NCBI GenBank assembly: GCA_011390165.1
Contig: JAABSV010000009.1
Coordinates: 26,731 to 90,730 of the forward strand
Reading direction: 5' to 3'
Length of the DNA: 64,000 bases
DNA from: Desulfobulbaceae bacterium
GTDB lineage: Bacteria > Desulfobacterota > Desulfobulbia > Desulfobulbales > Desulfocapsaceae
Shown here one piece after another: positions 29,939-38,823 of this stretch. Numbering within the stretch: the stretch's first letter is position 1; the number at the start of each line of letters is the position of its first letter. The notes beneath the pieces are model-generated. The model saw only the letters and a program-made list of their open reading frames with translations. It had not been told where the DNA came from and searched no databases. The position numbers and the translations under genes are program-made.

Positions 29939-31018
29939 ATGAGCGGAAAGGGAAAAGAGAAGGTCTATTTTCTGGCAGCTACCGACGAGGAGGAGGATAG
30001 CCGCCTCTGTGAGCGGCTGCAGCAACTCCTGGCGGCGGAAAACCTCCTCGGCTGCATTGCCGACCAAGACATCACGGCAGTGAAGACCCATTTCGGCGAA
30101 TCGCTGAAACTGGGATTCGCCCGGCCACTCTATCTGCGCATGCTCGGGGAGGCGGTGAAGGAACGCGGTGGCCTCCCCTTCCTCACCGAGACATCGACCC
30201 TCTACAAAGGCAACCGCAGCGACGCCATCCGCCACATCAACCATGCCCACCGCCAGGGTTTCGACCACGCCGCCACCGGCATGCCGATCATCATGGCCGA
30301 CGGCCTCTTCGGTGACGAGGAGGTTGCCGTGCCGGTCCCCGGCTCCCCGCACTCCCCGGTGCATATTGCCGCCCTCTTCGCCAAGTGCAACGCCCTGGTG
30401 ATGGTCTCCCACTTCACCGGCCATCTCCTCGCCGGCTTTGGCGCCACCATCAAGAACCTGGGGATGGGCTGCGCCAGTCGTAAGGGGAAAATGAGCCAGC
30501 ATTCCACCGCCAAACCGAAAATTATCAAAAAGAACTGTATCGGCTGCGGCATCTGTGTCGAGTGGTGTCCGAAGGAAGCGGTCACCCTCCAGGATGGGGT
30601 GGCGCAAATCGCCGCCAACCGCTGCATCGGCTGCGGCCAGTGTCTGGCGATGTGCCGCTTCGGGGCGGTGAAATTCAACTGGGGGGCAACCTGCGAGGAT
30701 CTGCAGCAAAAGATTGTCGAGCATGCCTGCGGGGTAGCCAACCTCTTTCAGGGGAAAAGCCTCTACCTCAACATCCTCACCAGGATATCCAAGGACTGCG
30801 ACTGCATGGGGCAGACCTATGAAAAGATCGTCCCGGATATCGGCATCCTCGTCTGCCGTGACCCGGTGGCCCTGGATGCCGCCTCCCTGGACCTGGTGGA
30901 AGAGCGGGCCGAACTGCAACTCTCCAGGCTGGCCTACGACATCCCCTACCGCTTTCAGCTGGAGTACGCCAAGAAACTCTCCTTCGGCAGTCTCGACTAT
31001 GAGCTGATCGCCTGCTGA
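29939..31018 (+). CDS. DUF362 protein with two 4Fe-4S clusters
   Basis: A 359-residue protein. The DUF362 domain spans ~1-180, and a bacterial ferredoxin module lies at ~195-245 with CIGCGICVEWCP and CIGCGQCLAMC, binding two clusters. The DUF362 domain continues after it (DPVALDAASLDLVEE). Such proteins are common in strict anaerobes; no reaction is established. AGGAAACA precedes the ATG. The stop is 14 bases before the next start, so it may be co-transcribed with the lipoprotein hydrolase. Confidence 0.85.
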   Translation: MSGKGKEKVYFLAATDEEEDSRLCERLQQLLAAENLLGCIADQDITAVKTHFGESLKLGFARPLYLRMLGEAVKERGGLPFLTETSTLYKGNRSDAIRHINHAHRQGFDHAATGMPIIMADGLFGDEEVAVPVPGSPHSPVHIAALFAKCNALVMVSHFTGHLLAGFGATIKNLGMGCASRKGKMSQHSTAKPKIIKKNCIGCGICVEWCPKEAVTLQDGVAQIAANRCIGCGQCLAMCRFGAVKFNWGATCEDLQQKIVEHACGVANLFQGKSLYLNILTRISKDCDCMGQTYEKIVPDIGILVCRDPVALDAASLDLVEERAELQLSRLAYDIPYRFQLEYAKKLSFGSLDYELIAC

Positions 31019-31032
31019 GGCCGGTGCCGCCG

Positions 31033-32487
31033 ATGCCGCGCCGCCACAGCAGTTTTGCCGCAGCCTTTCTTCTGCTCCTGCTCTCTTCCCTCTTGCCCGG
31101 CTGCGGCAAGGCACCGCTGCACCCCTGGCACGACCGGCCGCTGGCCGGTGAATTCAGCGTCGACCAGGCAGCGCGGGCAGATACCTTTCAGGACTATTTG
31201 GCTCTTGAAGAGCTTCTTTTCCGGGAACTTGCCGACACCATCCGGAAGAACGGCGCAAGGGGGCCGGAAAACCAGTTGCTCCGCTACGCCGCCGACCGGC
31301 CGGCACCTCCGGCCGACACCCCCGACTACAACCGCAGCTTTGAGCTGCCGGTGGCCAGGCCGCGGGGTGCCATCCTCCTGCTGCACGGCATGAGTGACTC
31401 CCCCTACAGCCTGCGGGCAATCGGCACCACCCTGAACCGCCACGGCTACCGGGTGGTGGGGCTACGCCTCCCCGGGCACGGGACGATTCCCGCCGCCCTC
31501 AAGGAGACCACCTGGCCCGATATGACGGCGACGGTGGCCATGGCCGCCGACTATCTTGCCACCAGCGGCCAGCCCTATTCGATCATCGGCTTCTCCACCG
31601 GCGCCACCCTGGCCCTGGAGTACACCCTGAACTGCCTGGAAGAGGGCAAAAATCCCCCTCCGGCCAGCCTGGTCCTGGTTTCGCCGGCGGTTGCCATCCA
31701 CCCGACCGCCGCGTTTGCCGGCATGGTCGACAGCATTGCCCGCCTGCCCGGCTTGGCCCGGCTGGCCTGGCTCTCCCTGAACCCGGAAGTCGACCCCTAC
31801 AAGTACTCTTCCTTTGCGGTCAACGCCGCCAGTCATGTCTACCGGCTGACTCGATCGGTTGCCGGGCGGATCAAGACACTGGCCGCCGGCCGAGGGAACA
31901 TTAAACTTCAAAACTTTCCGAAAATACTTGTTTTTTCCTCGGCCGTCGACGACACCGTCGATGCCACCGGCATCACCCGCCAGTTGCTCAACCGGCTGCC
32001 CACCTCCGGCAACGAACTGGTCCTCTTCGACCGCAATCGTTTCGCCGGACTCTCCCCTTTCCTGCACGAATCACCGGAGCTGCTGGCCGGCACCCTGCCG
32101 GCGGACCAGCCCCTGCCGTTTGCCCTTTCCCTCATCAGCAACCGCAGCAAAGAGAGCATGGCGGTCAGCCTGTTGCACCGGCCGGCGGGAAGCCTGGCGA
32201 CCCTGGAGCCGATTGACCTTGGCCTTTCCTGGCCCGCCGGGGTCTTTTCCCTCTCTCATCTCGCCATAACCATTCCACCGGATGACCCGTTCTACGGCCC
32301 CGGATCCCACGGCGGCGACGCCCCTTTTCCGGGCACGATGCTGCTGCAGGGAGAAAACAGCCTCCTGGCGATCCCCTTCCACTGGCTCTTCCGCCTGCGC
32401 TACAACCCCTTTTATCCCTATTTCGAGGCGAGGACTCTGGACTGGGTTAGCCGCGTTAGCCGGGTCAGCCCGGACAAGCCTTATTAG
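31033..32487 (+). CDS. lipoprotein alpha/beta hydrolase
   Basis: A 484-residue protein with a lipoprotein signal (AAAFLLLLLSSLLPGCG, lipobox LPGC). The alpha/beta-hydrolase core follows: oxyanion region LLHGMSDSPYS, nucleophile elbow IIGFSTGAT (Ser), and a later VDDTVDA with an acid. It could be a membrane-anchored esterase or lipase. The last 13 residues (VSRVSRVSPDKPY) are encoded by a 9-bp tandem repeat that runs on past the stop, so the C-terminus was altered by repeat expansion. A GTG at 31024 is an alternative start. Confidence 0.8.
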   Translation: MPRRHSSFAAAFLLLLLSSLLPGCGKAPLHPWHDRPLAGEFSVDQAARADTFQDYLALEELLFRELADTIRKNGARGPENQLLRYAADRPAPPADTPDYNRSFELPVARPRGAILLLHGMSDSPYSLRAIGTTLNRHGYRVVGLRLPGHGTIPAALKETTWPDMTATVAMAADYLATSGQPYSIIGFSTGATLALEYTLNCLEEGKNPPPASLVLVSPAVAIHPTAAFAGMVDSIARLPGLARLAWLSLNPEVDPYKYSSFAVNAASHVYRLTRSVAGRIKTLAAGRGNIKLQNFPKILVFSSAVDDTVDATGITRQLLNRLPTSGNELVLFDRNRFAGLSPFLHESPELLAGTLPADQPLPFALSLISNRSKESMAVSLLHRPAGSLATLEPIDLGLSWPAGVFSLSHLAITIPPDDPFYGPGSHGGDAPFPGTMLLQGENSLLAIPFHWLFRLRYNPFYPYFEARTLDWVSRVSRVSPDKPY

Positions 32488-32525
32488 CCCTAGTAGCGAG
32501 ATATGCCAGATAAGCCAGATAAGCC
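32444..32525. repeat. 9-bp tandem repeat array across the end of the hydrolase gene
   Basis: About nine units around GGGTTAGCC / AGATAAGCC, with one 10-base unit, run from inside the hydrolase gene through its stop codon into the 3' region. The last two units (AGATAAGCC twice) are identical. Confidence 0.85.
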
Positions 32526-32580
32526 TTTAAGGGTACCGGCACCCGGCAAAAAGGTGAGGGAGAGAAGACCTTCCGCCCCG

Positions 32581-32793
32581 TCAATCGCCGGCTGAATCGG
32601 GGGGAGAGACTGGCCTGTCTGCCGGCTCATCGGCGGGTTGATCGACCAGTTCATCGTCCTGTCCAATCCCCTCTTCGCCATCGTCCGGCCGGGTTTTATT
32701 CTTCTCCAGCCGGCGCTGCAGTTTCTCTTCCTTTTTTTTCTTCTTCTCCAACTCTTTCTTCCGCTTTTCAAAGGAAAAATTGCTTCGTGCCAA
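32581..32793 (-). CDS. small lysine/glutamate-rich protein
   Basis: A 70-residue very charged protein. The start is TTG at 32793, with GGAGG seven bases upstream, giving MARSNFSFEKRKKELEKKKK; an in-frame opening upstream at 32871 lacks a ribosome site. Residues ~8-35 are a basic helix or coiled coil; the tail is acidic (GIGQDDELVDQPADEPADRP). Similar short FxKRxKE proteins occur in deltaproteobacteria, to my knowledge without a known role. It faces the hydrolase gene convergently. Confidence 0.65.
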   Translation of the reverse strand: MARSNFSFEKRKKELEKKKKKEEKLQRRLEKNKTRPDDGEEGIGQDDELVDQPADEPADRPVSPPDSAGD

Positions 32794-32981
32794 GGAGACA
32801 CCTCCAGGGTAAAATGATTCTTCACATGTTCGGGGAGCGGGCAACCGCCCCGCAGGTATCTCTTCCGCCACTGCCCTCTGCTCCGGCCGGCAGTTCGATG
32901 ATAGACGGTCTGGCTGAGAAATGCACCCCCTGATTGCCTCTACCCGGAGCGATTACGACAGGTGCAATCAACAACGCCGGT

Positions 32982-33316
32982 GTAGGGGCGACCGGCCGGT
33001 CGCCCAAATGGGGGGGGGACATAGCAGGTCACGGCAAACCTGGCAGGACAACCGCCGCGTCGCGAAAATTTTCCTTTCGTGTGGTTAACGGCGAATGTCG
33101 CAGGGCCGATCCATGGGCGACCGCCGGTCGCCCCTACGGTGCGATGGTGATCGGCAGAACGTTGCAAAACCAACCATCGCGTCACAAAAACCCCACAGGT
33201 GAATCAACACCGATTGAACACATAACAAAATAACCCCTCACGTGCATTCCACCAAAACTACCCTACAGGTGCGTTCCACACCGATGGTGTAGGGGCGACC
33301 GGCCGGTCGCCCGACC
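32982..33316. repeat. three dispersed family-A REP palindromes
   Basis: Copies lie at 32982-33009 and 33289-33316 (left arm GTAGGGGCGACCGG intact, right outer arm diverged) and at 33115-33137, a short-core variant reading GACCGCCGGTC. The intergenic region 32794-33453, between divergent genes, also holds weak repeated linkers such as ACAGGTG...CACCGAT. No gene is supported in it. Confidence 0.82.
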
Positions 33317-33453
33317 AGCGCAGGTGACTGGAACCACTGCTGGATAGGGAAAAAAGAAGGTGCGACACTCTCCATCCGGTGGTAGTGTTTCGACACCGTT
33401 CACCGCAAAGTGGTGCGATAGGCACCATCCGGCCCCTTAACAGACGAGACCAC

Positions 33454-34791
33454 ATGGACATTTTGCTGTACGGGTCCACAGATATCAGCTACCAGATCGC
33501 CAGCCGGCTGCACCAGCAGCACAATCTCACCGTCCTCCACGACCCTGGGGAGTCCGCGGAGCGCTTCGGCAACCTGGACGTGGGGGTAGCAGAGGGGAGC
33601 GGTAGCGATATCGCCGTCCTCGAGAAAATCGGCGCCGGCACGGTCAACCTCTTCATTGCCTGCTCTGCCCTGGACGAGGCGAACATCGTAGCCTGCTGGA
33701 CGATCAAAAAAATCGTCGACACCGAAACCATCTGCTTTCTCACCAAGCCGGCCCTCTACCGCAATTTCGCCTCGACCAGCCACAACAACTACCAGAGCCG
33801 CTACGATATCGATTCGATCATCTGGCCGGAACAGCTGCTCACCCAGGATATCTTCCGGATCATCTCGGTACCGGCCGCCCTGGATGTGGAGTGGCTGGCC
33901 GGTGGTAAGGCAAAACTGCTGGAATACCGGATCGGCTCCGGGGCGAAGATCCTCAACACCCCGATCCGCGACTGCCGCCTCCCCCGCAACGTGCTCATTG
34001 CCGGGGTTTCCCGAAACGGGGTGCTCTTCATTCCCAACGGCGACACGGTCATCGAACTGGACGATAAGGTGTTTTTTATCGGCACCAGCCAGGCCCTTGA
34101 CTCGCTGGCCGCCGATTTTCTCGGTACCCTCCGCAAAGTGAAGAGTGTTGCCATCATCGGTGGCGGCAGCGTCGGCCTGATGCTGGCGGAAATGCTCGAA
34201 GGCCGGGGCATCAAGGTTAAGATCATCGAGCACGACCGGGCGCGCTGCGTCCTCCTCGCCGACACCCTGAAAAAGAGCCTGGTCCTGCGTGGCGACGGCA
34301 CCGACCTGGAACTGCTGGAGAGCGAGTCCATTGCCGAGGCCGATGTCTGTGTCTGTACCACCAACAACGACGAAAAAAACCTGCTCTGCGCCCTGCTGAT
34401 CAAACAGCTCGGCTCGCAGCGGATCATCACCCGGGTAAGCAATCTCCAGAACTACGAGCTCTTTTCCCGGGTTGGCGTCGATGTGATGGTCTCCCCCCGC
34501 GCCTCGGCCCTCACCGAGGTGCTCAACCGGGTTCAGGCCCAGCGGGTGAACATAATCGCCCTGATCGAGGGGGGTAAGGGAGAGATGCTGCAGCTGACGC
34601 TTCCCGACTCGTTCAAAAAGATCGCCATCAAGACGTTCCACTTCCCGGTTCGGGCTATTATCGGCCTGATCAGGCGGGGCCACCGCATCCACATCCCCGC
34701 TGGTGACAGCAGCCTGCTCCCCGGTGACCACCTGATGGTCTTCACCATGCAGGAAGATTCGGAAACCGTCAAAAAACTCTTCTTTCCATGA
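33454..34791 (+). CDS. trkA: Trk potassium uptake regulatory subunit TrkA
   Basis: A 445-residue cytoplasmic protein made of two RCK (TrkA-N plus TrkA-C) modules. The second NAD-binding site is canonical (AIIGGGSVGLMLAEML); the first is degenerate (LLYGSTDISYQIA). It gates the TrkH channel in response to nucleotide. ATG at 33454 is chosen because the fold begins there (MDILLYGS). It overlaps trkH by 4 bases (ATGA), so both are made together. Confidence 0.92.
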   Translation: MDILLYGSTDISYQIASRLHQQHNLTVLHDPGESAERFGNLDVGVAEGSGSDIAVLEKIGAGTVNLFIACSALDEANIVACWTIKKIVDTETICFLTKPALYRNFASTSHNNYQSRYDIDSIIWPEQLLTQDIFRIISVPAALDVEWLAGGKAKLLEYRIGSGAKILNTPIRDCRLPRNVLIAGVSRNGVLFIPNGDTVIELDDKVFFIGTSQALDSLAADFLGTLRKVKSVAIIGGGSVGLMLAEMLEGRGIKVKIIEHDRARCVLLADTLKKSLVLRGDGTDLELLESESIAEADVCVCTTNNDEKNLLCALLIKQLGSQRIITRVSNLQNYELFSRVGVDVMVSPRASALTEVLNRVQAQRVNIIALIEGGKGEMLQLTLPDSFKKIAIKTFHFPVRAIIGLIRRGHRIHIPAGDSSLLPGDHLMVFTMQEDSETVKKLFFP

Positions 34792-36248
34792 AGCCGAAAC
34801 TGCTCGCCAGGGCCCTGAGCTATATCCTGCTGGCCTTTGCTGCAATCATGCTCCTGCCGGCGCTGCTGGCGGCAGCGATTGGCGAGTACCGGACCATCCA
34901 CCCCTTTGTCACCGCCGCCGGCTGCTCTCTTGTCTTGGGGCTCCTCTGTCGCTGGCTTGGACGGGGCAGCCGGGATTTGGACAGCCTCCGCCGCAACGAA
35001 GGGCTCTGCGTGGTCGCCCTCACCTGGAGCGCCGCCGGCCTGATCGGGGCCATCCCCTACCTCTTCTTTGCCATCACCCCCCTCGACGCCATCTTTGAGT
35101 CGGTCTCCGGGATCACCACCACCGGCGCCACCATCCTTACCGATTTTTCTCTCTACCCTCGCGCCTTCTTCTTCTGGCGAAGCCTCAGCCAGTGGCTGGG
35201 CGGACTGGGGATCATCGTTCTCTTCGTGGCCATCCTCCCCCAGTTCGGGGTTGCCGGGCGGCGAATCTTCTTTGCCGAGGCACCGGGACCGACCGAGGAT
35301 AAGATCACCCCGCGGATTGCCCAGACCGCCAAGGCTCTCTGGCTGGTCTACATACTTCTCACCGTGGTGGAGATCGTTGCCCTGATCCTGGTCGGGATGC
35401 CCTGGTTCGACGCCCTGTGCAACGCCCTCTCAACCATGGCGGCCGGCGGCTTCTCGCCGCACCCGGAATCGATCATGGGCTACGCCAGCCCGGCGGTGAC
35501 CTGGATAGTCACCCTGTTCATGTTTCTGGCCGGCAGCAACTTCGCCCTCCAGTACCGGCTGCTCCTGAAAGGCAATCCCCACTCTCTGTCGGCAAGCGAA
35601 GAGTTCCGTTTCTATCTCAGCACGGTGGTGCTCTTTTCGGTCCTGCTCTGGGCGCTGCTCGCGGCCAGTGGCGAGGGGACGGTGGCCGCCAACTGGCGGG
35701 ACAGCCTCTTCCAGATCGTTTCCATTGTCACCACAACAGGTTTCTCCTCGGCCGATTTCGCCCTGTGGGCCATCCCTGCCCAGACTGTTCTCTTTGCGAT
35801 GATGCTGATCGGCGGCTGCGCCGGTTCAGCTGGGGGGGGGATCAAGGTGGTGCGGGTGATGTTCGCGGGCAAGTTCCTGGTCCGAGAAATCGACCAGATG
35901 GTCCACCCCATGGCGGTCCTGCCGATCAAGATCGACCGGGTGACCGTCCACCGGGAAGTGCAGCGGCAGATGCTCAGCTTTCTCCTCTTCTACCTTCTTC
36001 TCCTCGTTGTCTCCGGCCTGGTGGTGACGATGATCGAGAAGAACGCCATCATCGGCATGGTCGGGGCGGCGGCCACCATAGGTAACATCGGCCCCGGACT
36101 CGGCGAGATCGGCCCGATGGGCAGTTTCGCAGGCCTGCAGCCGGTGAGCAAAATGCTCTTTATTGCCAACATGCTGGTCGGCCGTCTCGAACTCATCCCC
36201 TTCCTGGTCATGCTCTCCCCGGAATTCTGGCACTTTTCCAGGCAATAG
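34788..36248 (+). CDS. trkH: Trk potassium transporter, TrkH
   Basis: A 486-residue integral membrane K+ transporter with about ten helices and repeated pore loops; recognisable filter-region segments are SGITTTGATILTD, STMAAGGFSPHPES and TTTGFSSADF. Length matches the family (E. coli TrkH 483). It takes up potassium with TrkA bound at the cytoplasmic side. The gene converges on the CDP-alcohol transferase gene across a REP-rich gap. Confidence 0.95.
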   Translation: MKPKLLARALSYILLAFAAIMLLPALLAAAIGEYRTIHPFVTAAGCSLVLGLLCRWLGRGSRDLDSLRRNEGLCVVALTWSAAGLIGAIPYLFFAITPLDAIFESVSGITTTGATILTDFSLYPRAFFFWRSLSQWLGGLGIIVLFVAILPQFGVAGRRIFFAEAPGPTEDKITPRIAQTAKALWLVYILLTVVEIVALILVGMPWFDALCNALSTMAAGGFSPHPESIMGYASPAVTWIVTLFMFLAGSNFALQYRLLLKGNPHSLSASEEFRFYLSTVVLFSVLLWALLAASGEGTVAANWRDSLFQIVSIVTTTGFSSADFALWAIPAQTVLFAMMLIGGCAGSAGGGIKVVRVMFAGKFLVREIDQMVHPMAVLPIKIDRVTVHREVQRQMLSFLLFYLLLLVVSGLVVTMIEKNAIIGMVGAAATIGNIGPGLGEIGPMGSFAGLQPVSKMLFIANMLVGRLELIPFLVMLSPEFWHFSRQ

Positions 36249-36251
36249 CCT

Positions 36252-36279
36252 GTGGGGCGACCGGCCGGTCGCCCCTACG
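36252..36279. repeat. family-A REP palindrome after trkH
   Basis: GGGGCGACCGG followed by CCGGTCGCCCC, with right arm TAC, only a few bases after the trkH stop. A diverged half-copy (CCCGGCGGTCGCCC) follows at 36323-36336. Confidence 0.85.
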
Positions 36280-36370
36280 GGGCCATGGTGATCACCTGCA
36301 AACCATGGTTTATTCGGGAGGCCCGGCGGTCGCCCACAATGCGCAGAGCACCTGCAGAATAACCCTCCCG

Positions 36371-36486
36371 TACGACCAACAACAGTGCCGTAGGGGCGAC
36401 CGGCGGTCGCCCAGAGGGGCAATGCAGAGTACGACCAACAACAGTGCCGCAGGGGCACCGGCGGTCGCCCAGAGGGGCAATGCAGA
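36371..36486. repeat. 59-bp tandem duplication carrying short-core REP units
   Basis: Two consecutive copies (36371-36429 and 36430-36486) start TACGACCAACAACAGTGCCG and end AGAGGGGCAATGCAGA; each contains a GACCGGCGGTC-type core (one base lost in the second). Lies between convergent trkH and the CDP-alcohol transferase gene. Confidence 0.85.
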
Positions 36487-36531
36487 TCACCTACGGATCA
36501 TGACAACCGGGCAGAGCGCAAATGTTCCCAT

Positions 36532-38028
36532 TCACCCGGAAGTAGAGGACGACTCACGGGCCGCCTCTTTGGGATCGATCCGCCAGGTATAGAGCGGCGA
36601 GAAGAGATAGAAGACCATGAAGGCCAGGCAGACCTGGCCGAAGTAGGGGGTCACCACTGTTGCCAGGATGGCCAGACAGAGGTAGGTCATCCAGCGGTTG
36701 CGGCTGATGAAGCGGCCCATGTGCAGATAGTGGATCCAGTAGCAGTTCATCAGCAGGGCGGTAACGATCATCAGGGAAAAGGAGAAGTAGCCCCAGAAGG
36801 TGGTCCATGGCGACGGGGCGGCGAGGCTCTGGCTGAACATGACCAGCGGCGCCAGGACCAGCATCGCCCCGGCCGGGGTGGGTAACCCCTTGAAAAAACC
36901 GGGAATCGGCGCCTTGTCGAGAGTGAAGTAGACAAGCCTGCCAAGCCCCAGCCCGGCATAGAGCAGGGAGACCAGCAGCAGCGGCAAGTGGGCAAACTGC
37001 CCGCCTGCCAGGTCGCTCAGACAGATATAAAAGATCCAGCCGGGAACGATACAGAAGCTCACCGCATCGGCAAAGTCATCAAGAAGGCCGCCAAAGTTGA
37101 TCCGCCGGCCCTCCTCCTCCGGCAGCGGTTCGGTCAGCCCCAGCCGTCTGGCCACCGCCCCGTCCAGCTTGTCGAAGGTGGCCGCGCCGATAATCATCAG
37201 GTACGCCTCCTTGATCCGCCCCTGATAGGCGAAAAATACCGCGATCAAGCCCATCAGGGCGTTCATCACGGTCAGGGCGTTGGGCAGGCTGGCGAGAATC
37301 CGCCGCCGCAGCACCGGGTCCTCGAAACAGAGCTCATCCAGGCAGAAGGTGCCGTAGCGCCGGCAATAGCCGGCAATGGAGCCAAAATTGATCACCATGA
37401 AGACAATTTCGATCAGCAGGAGCACCTGCAGAGGGAAATTGGCCAGCCAGGTCATCTTGAAATAGAGCCAGGAGTTCGGCCCTTCCGGAATATGGAAGGC
37501 GTAGGCATAGAGCAGGGCACTCACCGGCGCGGCGACTACCGTCCGCAGGCGGTTGTATTCACTGAGGGCCGGTTCCACCCCCTGCCTGAGGGCGAAGCCG
37601 CGCATGAAGGCGGCAAAGTTGTCCCTGATCAGCACCGTCACACACAGCAGCAGGACAAAAATGGCATGGAGCAGCTGCCCTTTTGAGTAATCGGGGGTCA
37701 GGATAAGCAGTCGCCACATCATCCCGACGGCAATCACCGGAAAGATGATGGAATAGACCAGTTTGTCCAGCAGCCGGTCGGCCAGATGGGCGAGGGGGGC
37801 GTCGGGACGGTAGCGGGCAGCAAACCAGCCATCGACCAGATCAAAGGTCATGGAGAGAAAAAGCAGGGAGACGCCGATAATGTAGACCAGCGGGCTCTGC
37901 TTCCACATCACCGCCAAGGCGCAGACCATCCCACCGAAAACCAGGACTGGCCGGCCATAGACGAAAATTGCCGAAAGGGTGCCGGGCAGTGGCGACCGCC
38001 GGGACTCCGGGAGCAGGTCGGTTGACAT
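36532..38028 (-). CDS. tandem CDP-alcohol phosphotransferase
   Basis: A 498-residue membrane protein containing two CDP-alcohol phosphotransferase modules. Module 1 (~45-190) reads FDLVDGWFAARY...LADRLLD, with an extra Ala before Arg and Ala where the motif Gly belongs. Module 2 (~245-470) has FDKLDGAVARR and FGGLLDDFAD, keeping the full set of Asp residues, and resembles phosphatidylserine synthases. Many helices. It would join a CDP-activated lipid to an alcohol in the inner membrane; the acceptor is unknown. RBS CTCCTGAAACC is weak. The second site is likely catalytic; the first may be structural or altered. Confidence 0.82.
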   Translation of the reverse strand: MSTDLLPESRRSPLPGTLSAIFVYGRPVLVFGGMVCALAVMWKQSPLVYIIGVSLLFLSMTFDLVDGWFAARYRPDAPLAHLADRLLDKLVYSIIFPVIAVGMMWRLLILTPDYSKGQLLHAIFVLLLCVTVLIRDNFAAFMRGFALRQGVEPALSEYNRLRTVVAAPVSALLYAYAFHIPEGPNSWLYFKMTWLANFPLQVLLLIEIVFMVINFGSIAGYCRRYGTFCLDELCFEDPVLRRRILASLPNALTVMNALMGLIAVFFAYQGRIKEAYLMIIGAATFDKLDGAVARRLGLTEPLPEEEGRRINFGGLLDDFADAVSFCIVPGWIFYICLSDLAGGQFAHLPLLLVSLLYAGLGLGRLVYFTLDKAPIPGFFKGLPTPAGAMLVLAPLVMFSQSLAAPSPWTTFWGYFSFSLMIVTALLMNCYWIHYLHMGRFISRNRWMTYLCLAILATVVTPYFGQVCLAFMVFYLFSPLYTWRIDPKEAARESSSTSG

Positions 38029-38413
38029 AGGTTTCAGGAGACGATAGGTGTTAATCGGTGGTTTGCCGGCACTGCCGGAAACCTAAAAAAACTGGCACCG
38101 GCCCTCTCCCCCGGGAAGGGGCATTTCCGGCCGGTCGCCGTTTGGAGGGGAAACCGCTGCCGGCCCCCCTTCTCACCTGAGACCATACCAATCCCTCCCG
38201 ATCATTACCACTGAGAAAACTGTTCCGCTGCCCCTCCTCTGCCCGTTGCCTCTCTTTCTCTCTCTTTTCGCCTCACTCCAGACGGACGGCGGGAGAGATG
38301 GCCGCTCGCCCGCCACCGACCAGGAGAGGGGAGAATGTGGCGCAAGGATTGGTGCCAGAACGGAATAGTGGAATACATGACCCCTGTATTCTGGAAAAAT
38401 GGAATATCTTCCG

Positions 38414-38612
38414 GTAGGGGCACGGCATGCCGTGCCCCTACGGTTGGGTTGTCCAACGGGGGAGGGCATGCCGTGCCCGTACCGCTGGGTTGTCCAACAG
38501 GGGGAGGGCATGCCGTGCCCGTACCGTTGGGTTGTCCAACAGGGAGAGGGCATGCCGTGCCCCTACCGCTGGGTTGTCCAACAGGGAGAAGGCATGCCGT
38601 GCCCCTACGGTT
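38414..38612. repeat. tandem array of family-B palindromes (42-bp unit)
   Basis: Five copies of a GGCATGCC-centred palindrome, with centres 41-42 bp apart. The first (38414-38441) is a perfect 28-bp palindrome, half GTAGGGGCACGGCA; later copies keep GGGCATGCCGTGCCC. The units are joined by GGTTGTCCAACAGGG, which has its own GTTG...CAAC inverted repeat. Outer arms are shared with the family-A REPs. The flanking DNA 38029-38413 shows no gene. Confidence 0.9.
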
Positions 38613-38666
38613 GCATACGTTCCATCCCCCCTGCCGGCAGCGGCCGGGATGGCAAACAATGCAATT

Positions 38667-38682
38667 TGGCACAAATTGTGCT
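38667..38682 (+). promoter_or_regulatory. sigma54-type promoter upstream of the hydro-lyase/TRAP cluster
   Basis: TGGCACAAATTGTGCT matches the -24/-12 consensus, with GG and GC dinucleotides at the right 10-base spacing. It is about 140 bases before the hydro-lyase start. GCACAAATTGTGC is also an odd-length perfect palindrome, so an operator is an alternative reading. A sigma54 activator gene lies at the far end of the same cluster. Confidence 0.6.
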
Positions 38683-38688
38683 ATAAAG

Positions 38689-38700
38689 GTACAGCTGTAC
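38689..38700. promoter_or_regulatory. perfect 12-bp palindrome near +1 of the sigma54-like promoter
   Basis: GTACAGCTGTAC is its own reverse complement and sits just downstream of the -12 element. It may be a regulator site; palindromes this short also arise by chance. Confidence 0.35.
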
Positions 38701-38823
38701 GAATATCGGCACAGCTATCAGCAAGAGGACGAAATATTTTCTGTATATTCAGTCCAGTACATCAACCGCAGCGACTCTGCCGCGGCCGGCCAGGTTGGGC
38801 TGACTGACCTCAAGGAGTTTTGC

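Noticed and set aside
32822..33022. Short minus-strand frame containing a REP palindrome
   Set aside because: Its translation contains the same DRPVAPT-type peptide seen in other repeat readings; not a conserved protein.
38414..38612. Possible CRISPR array
   Set aside because: The 41-42 bp units are near identical over their entire length; there are no unique spacers between short repeats, and no cas gene is near.
38335..38823. N-terminal extension of the hydro-lyase through the repeat array
   Set aside because: The frame happens to be open in the palindromes, but AAGGAG sits before the ATG at 38824 and the family starts there.
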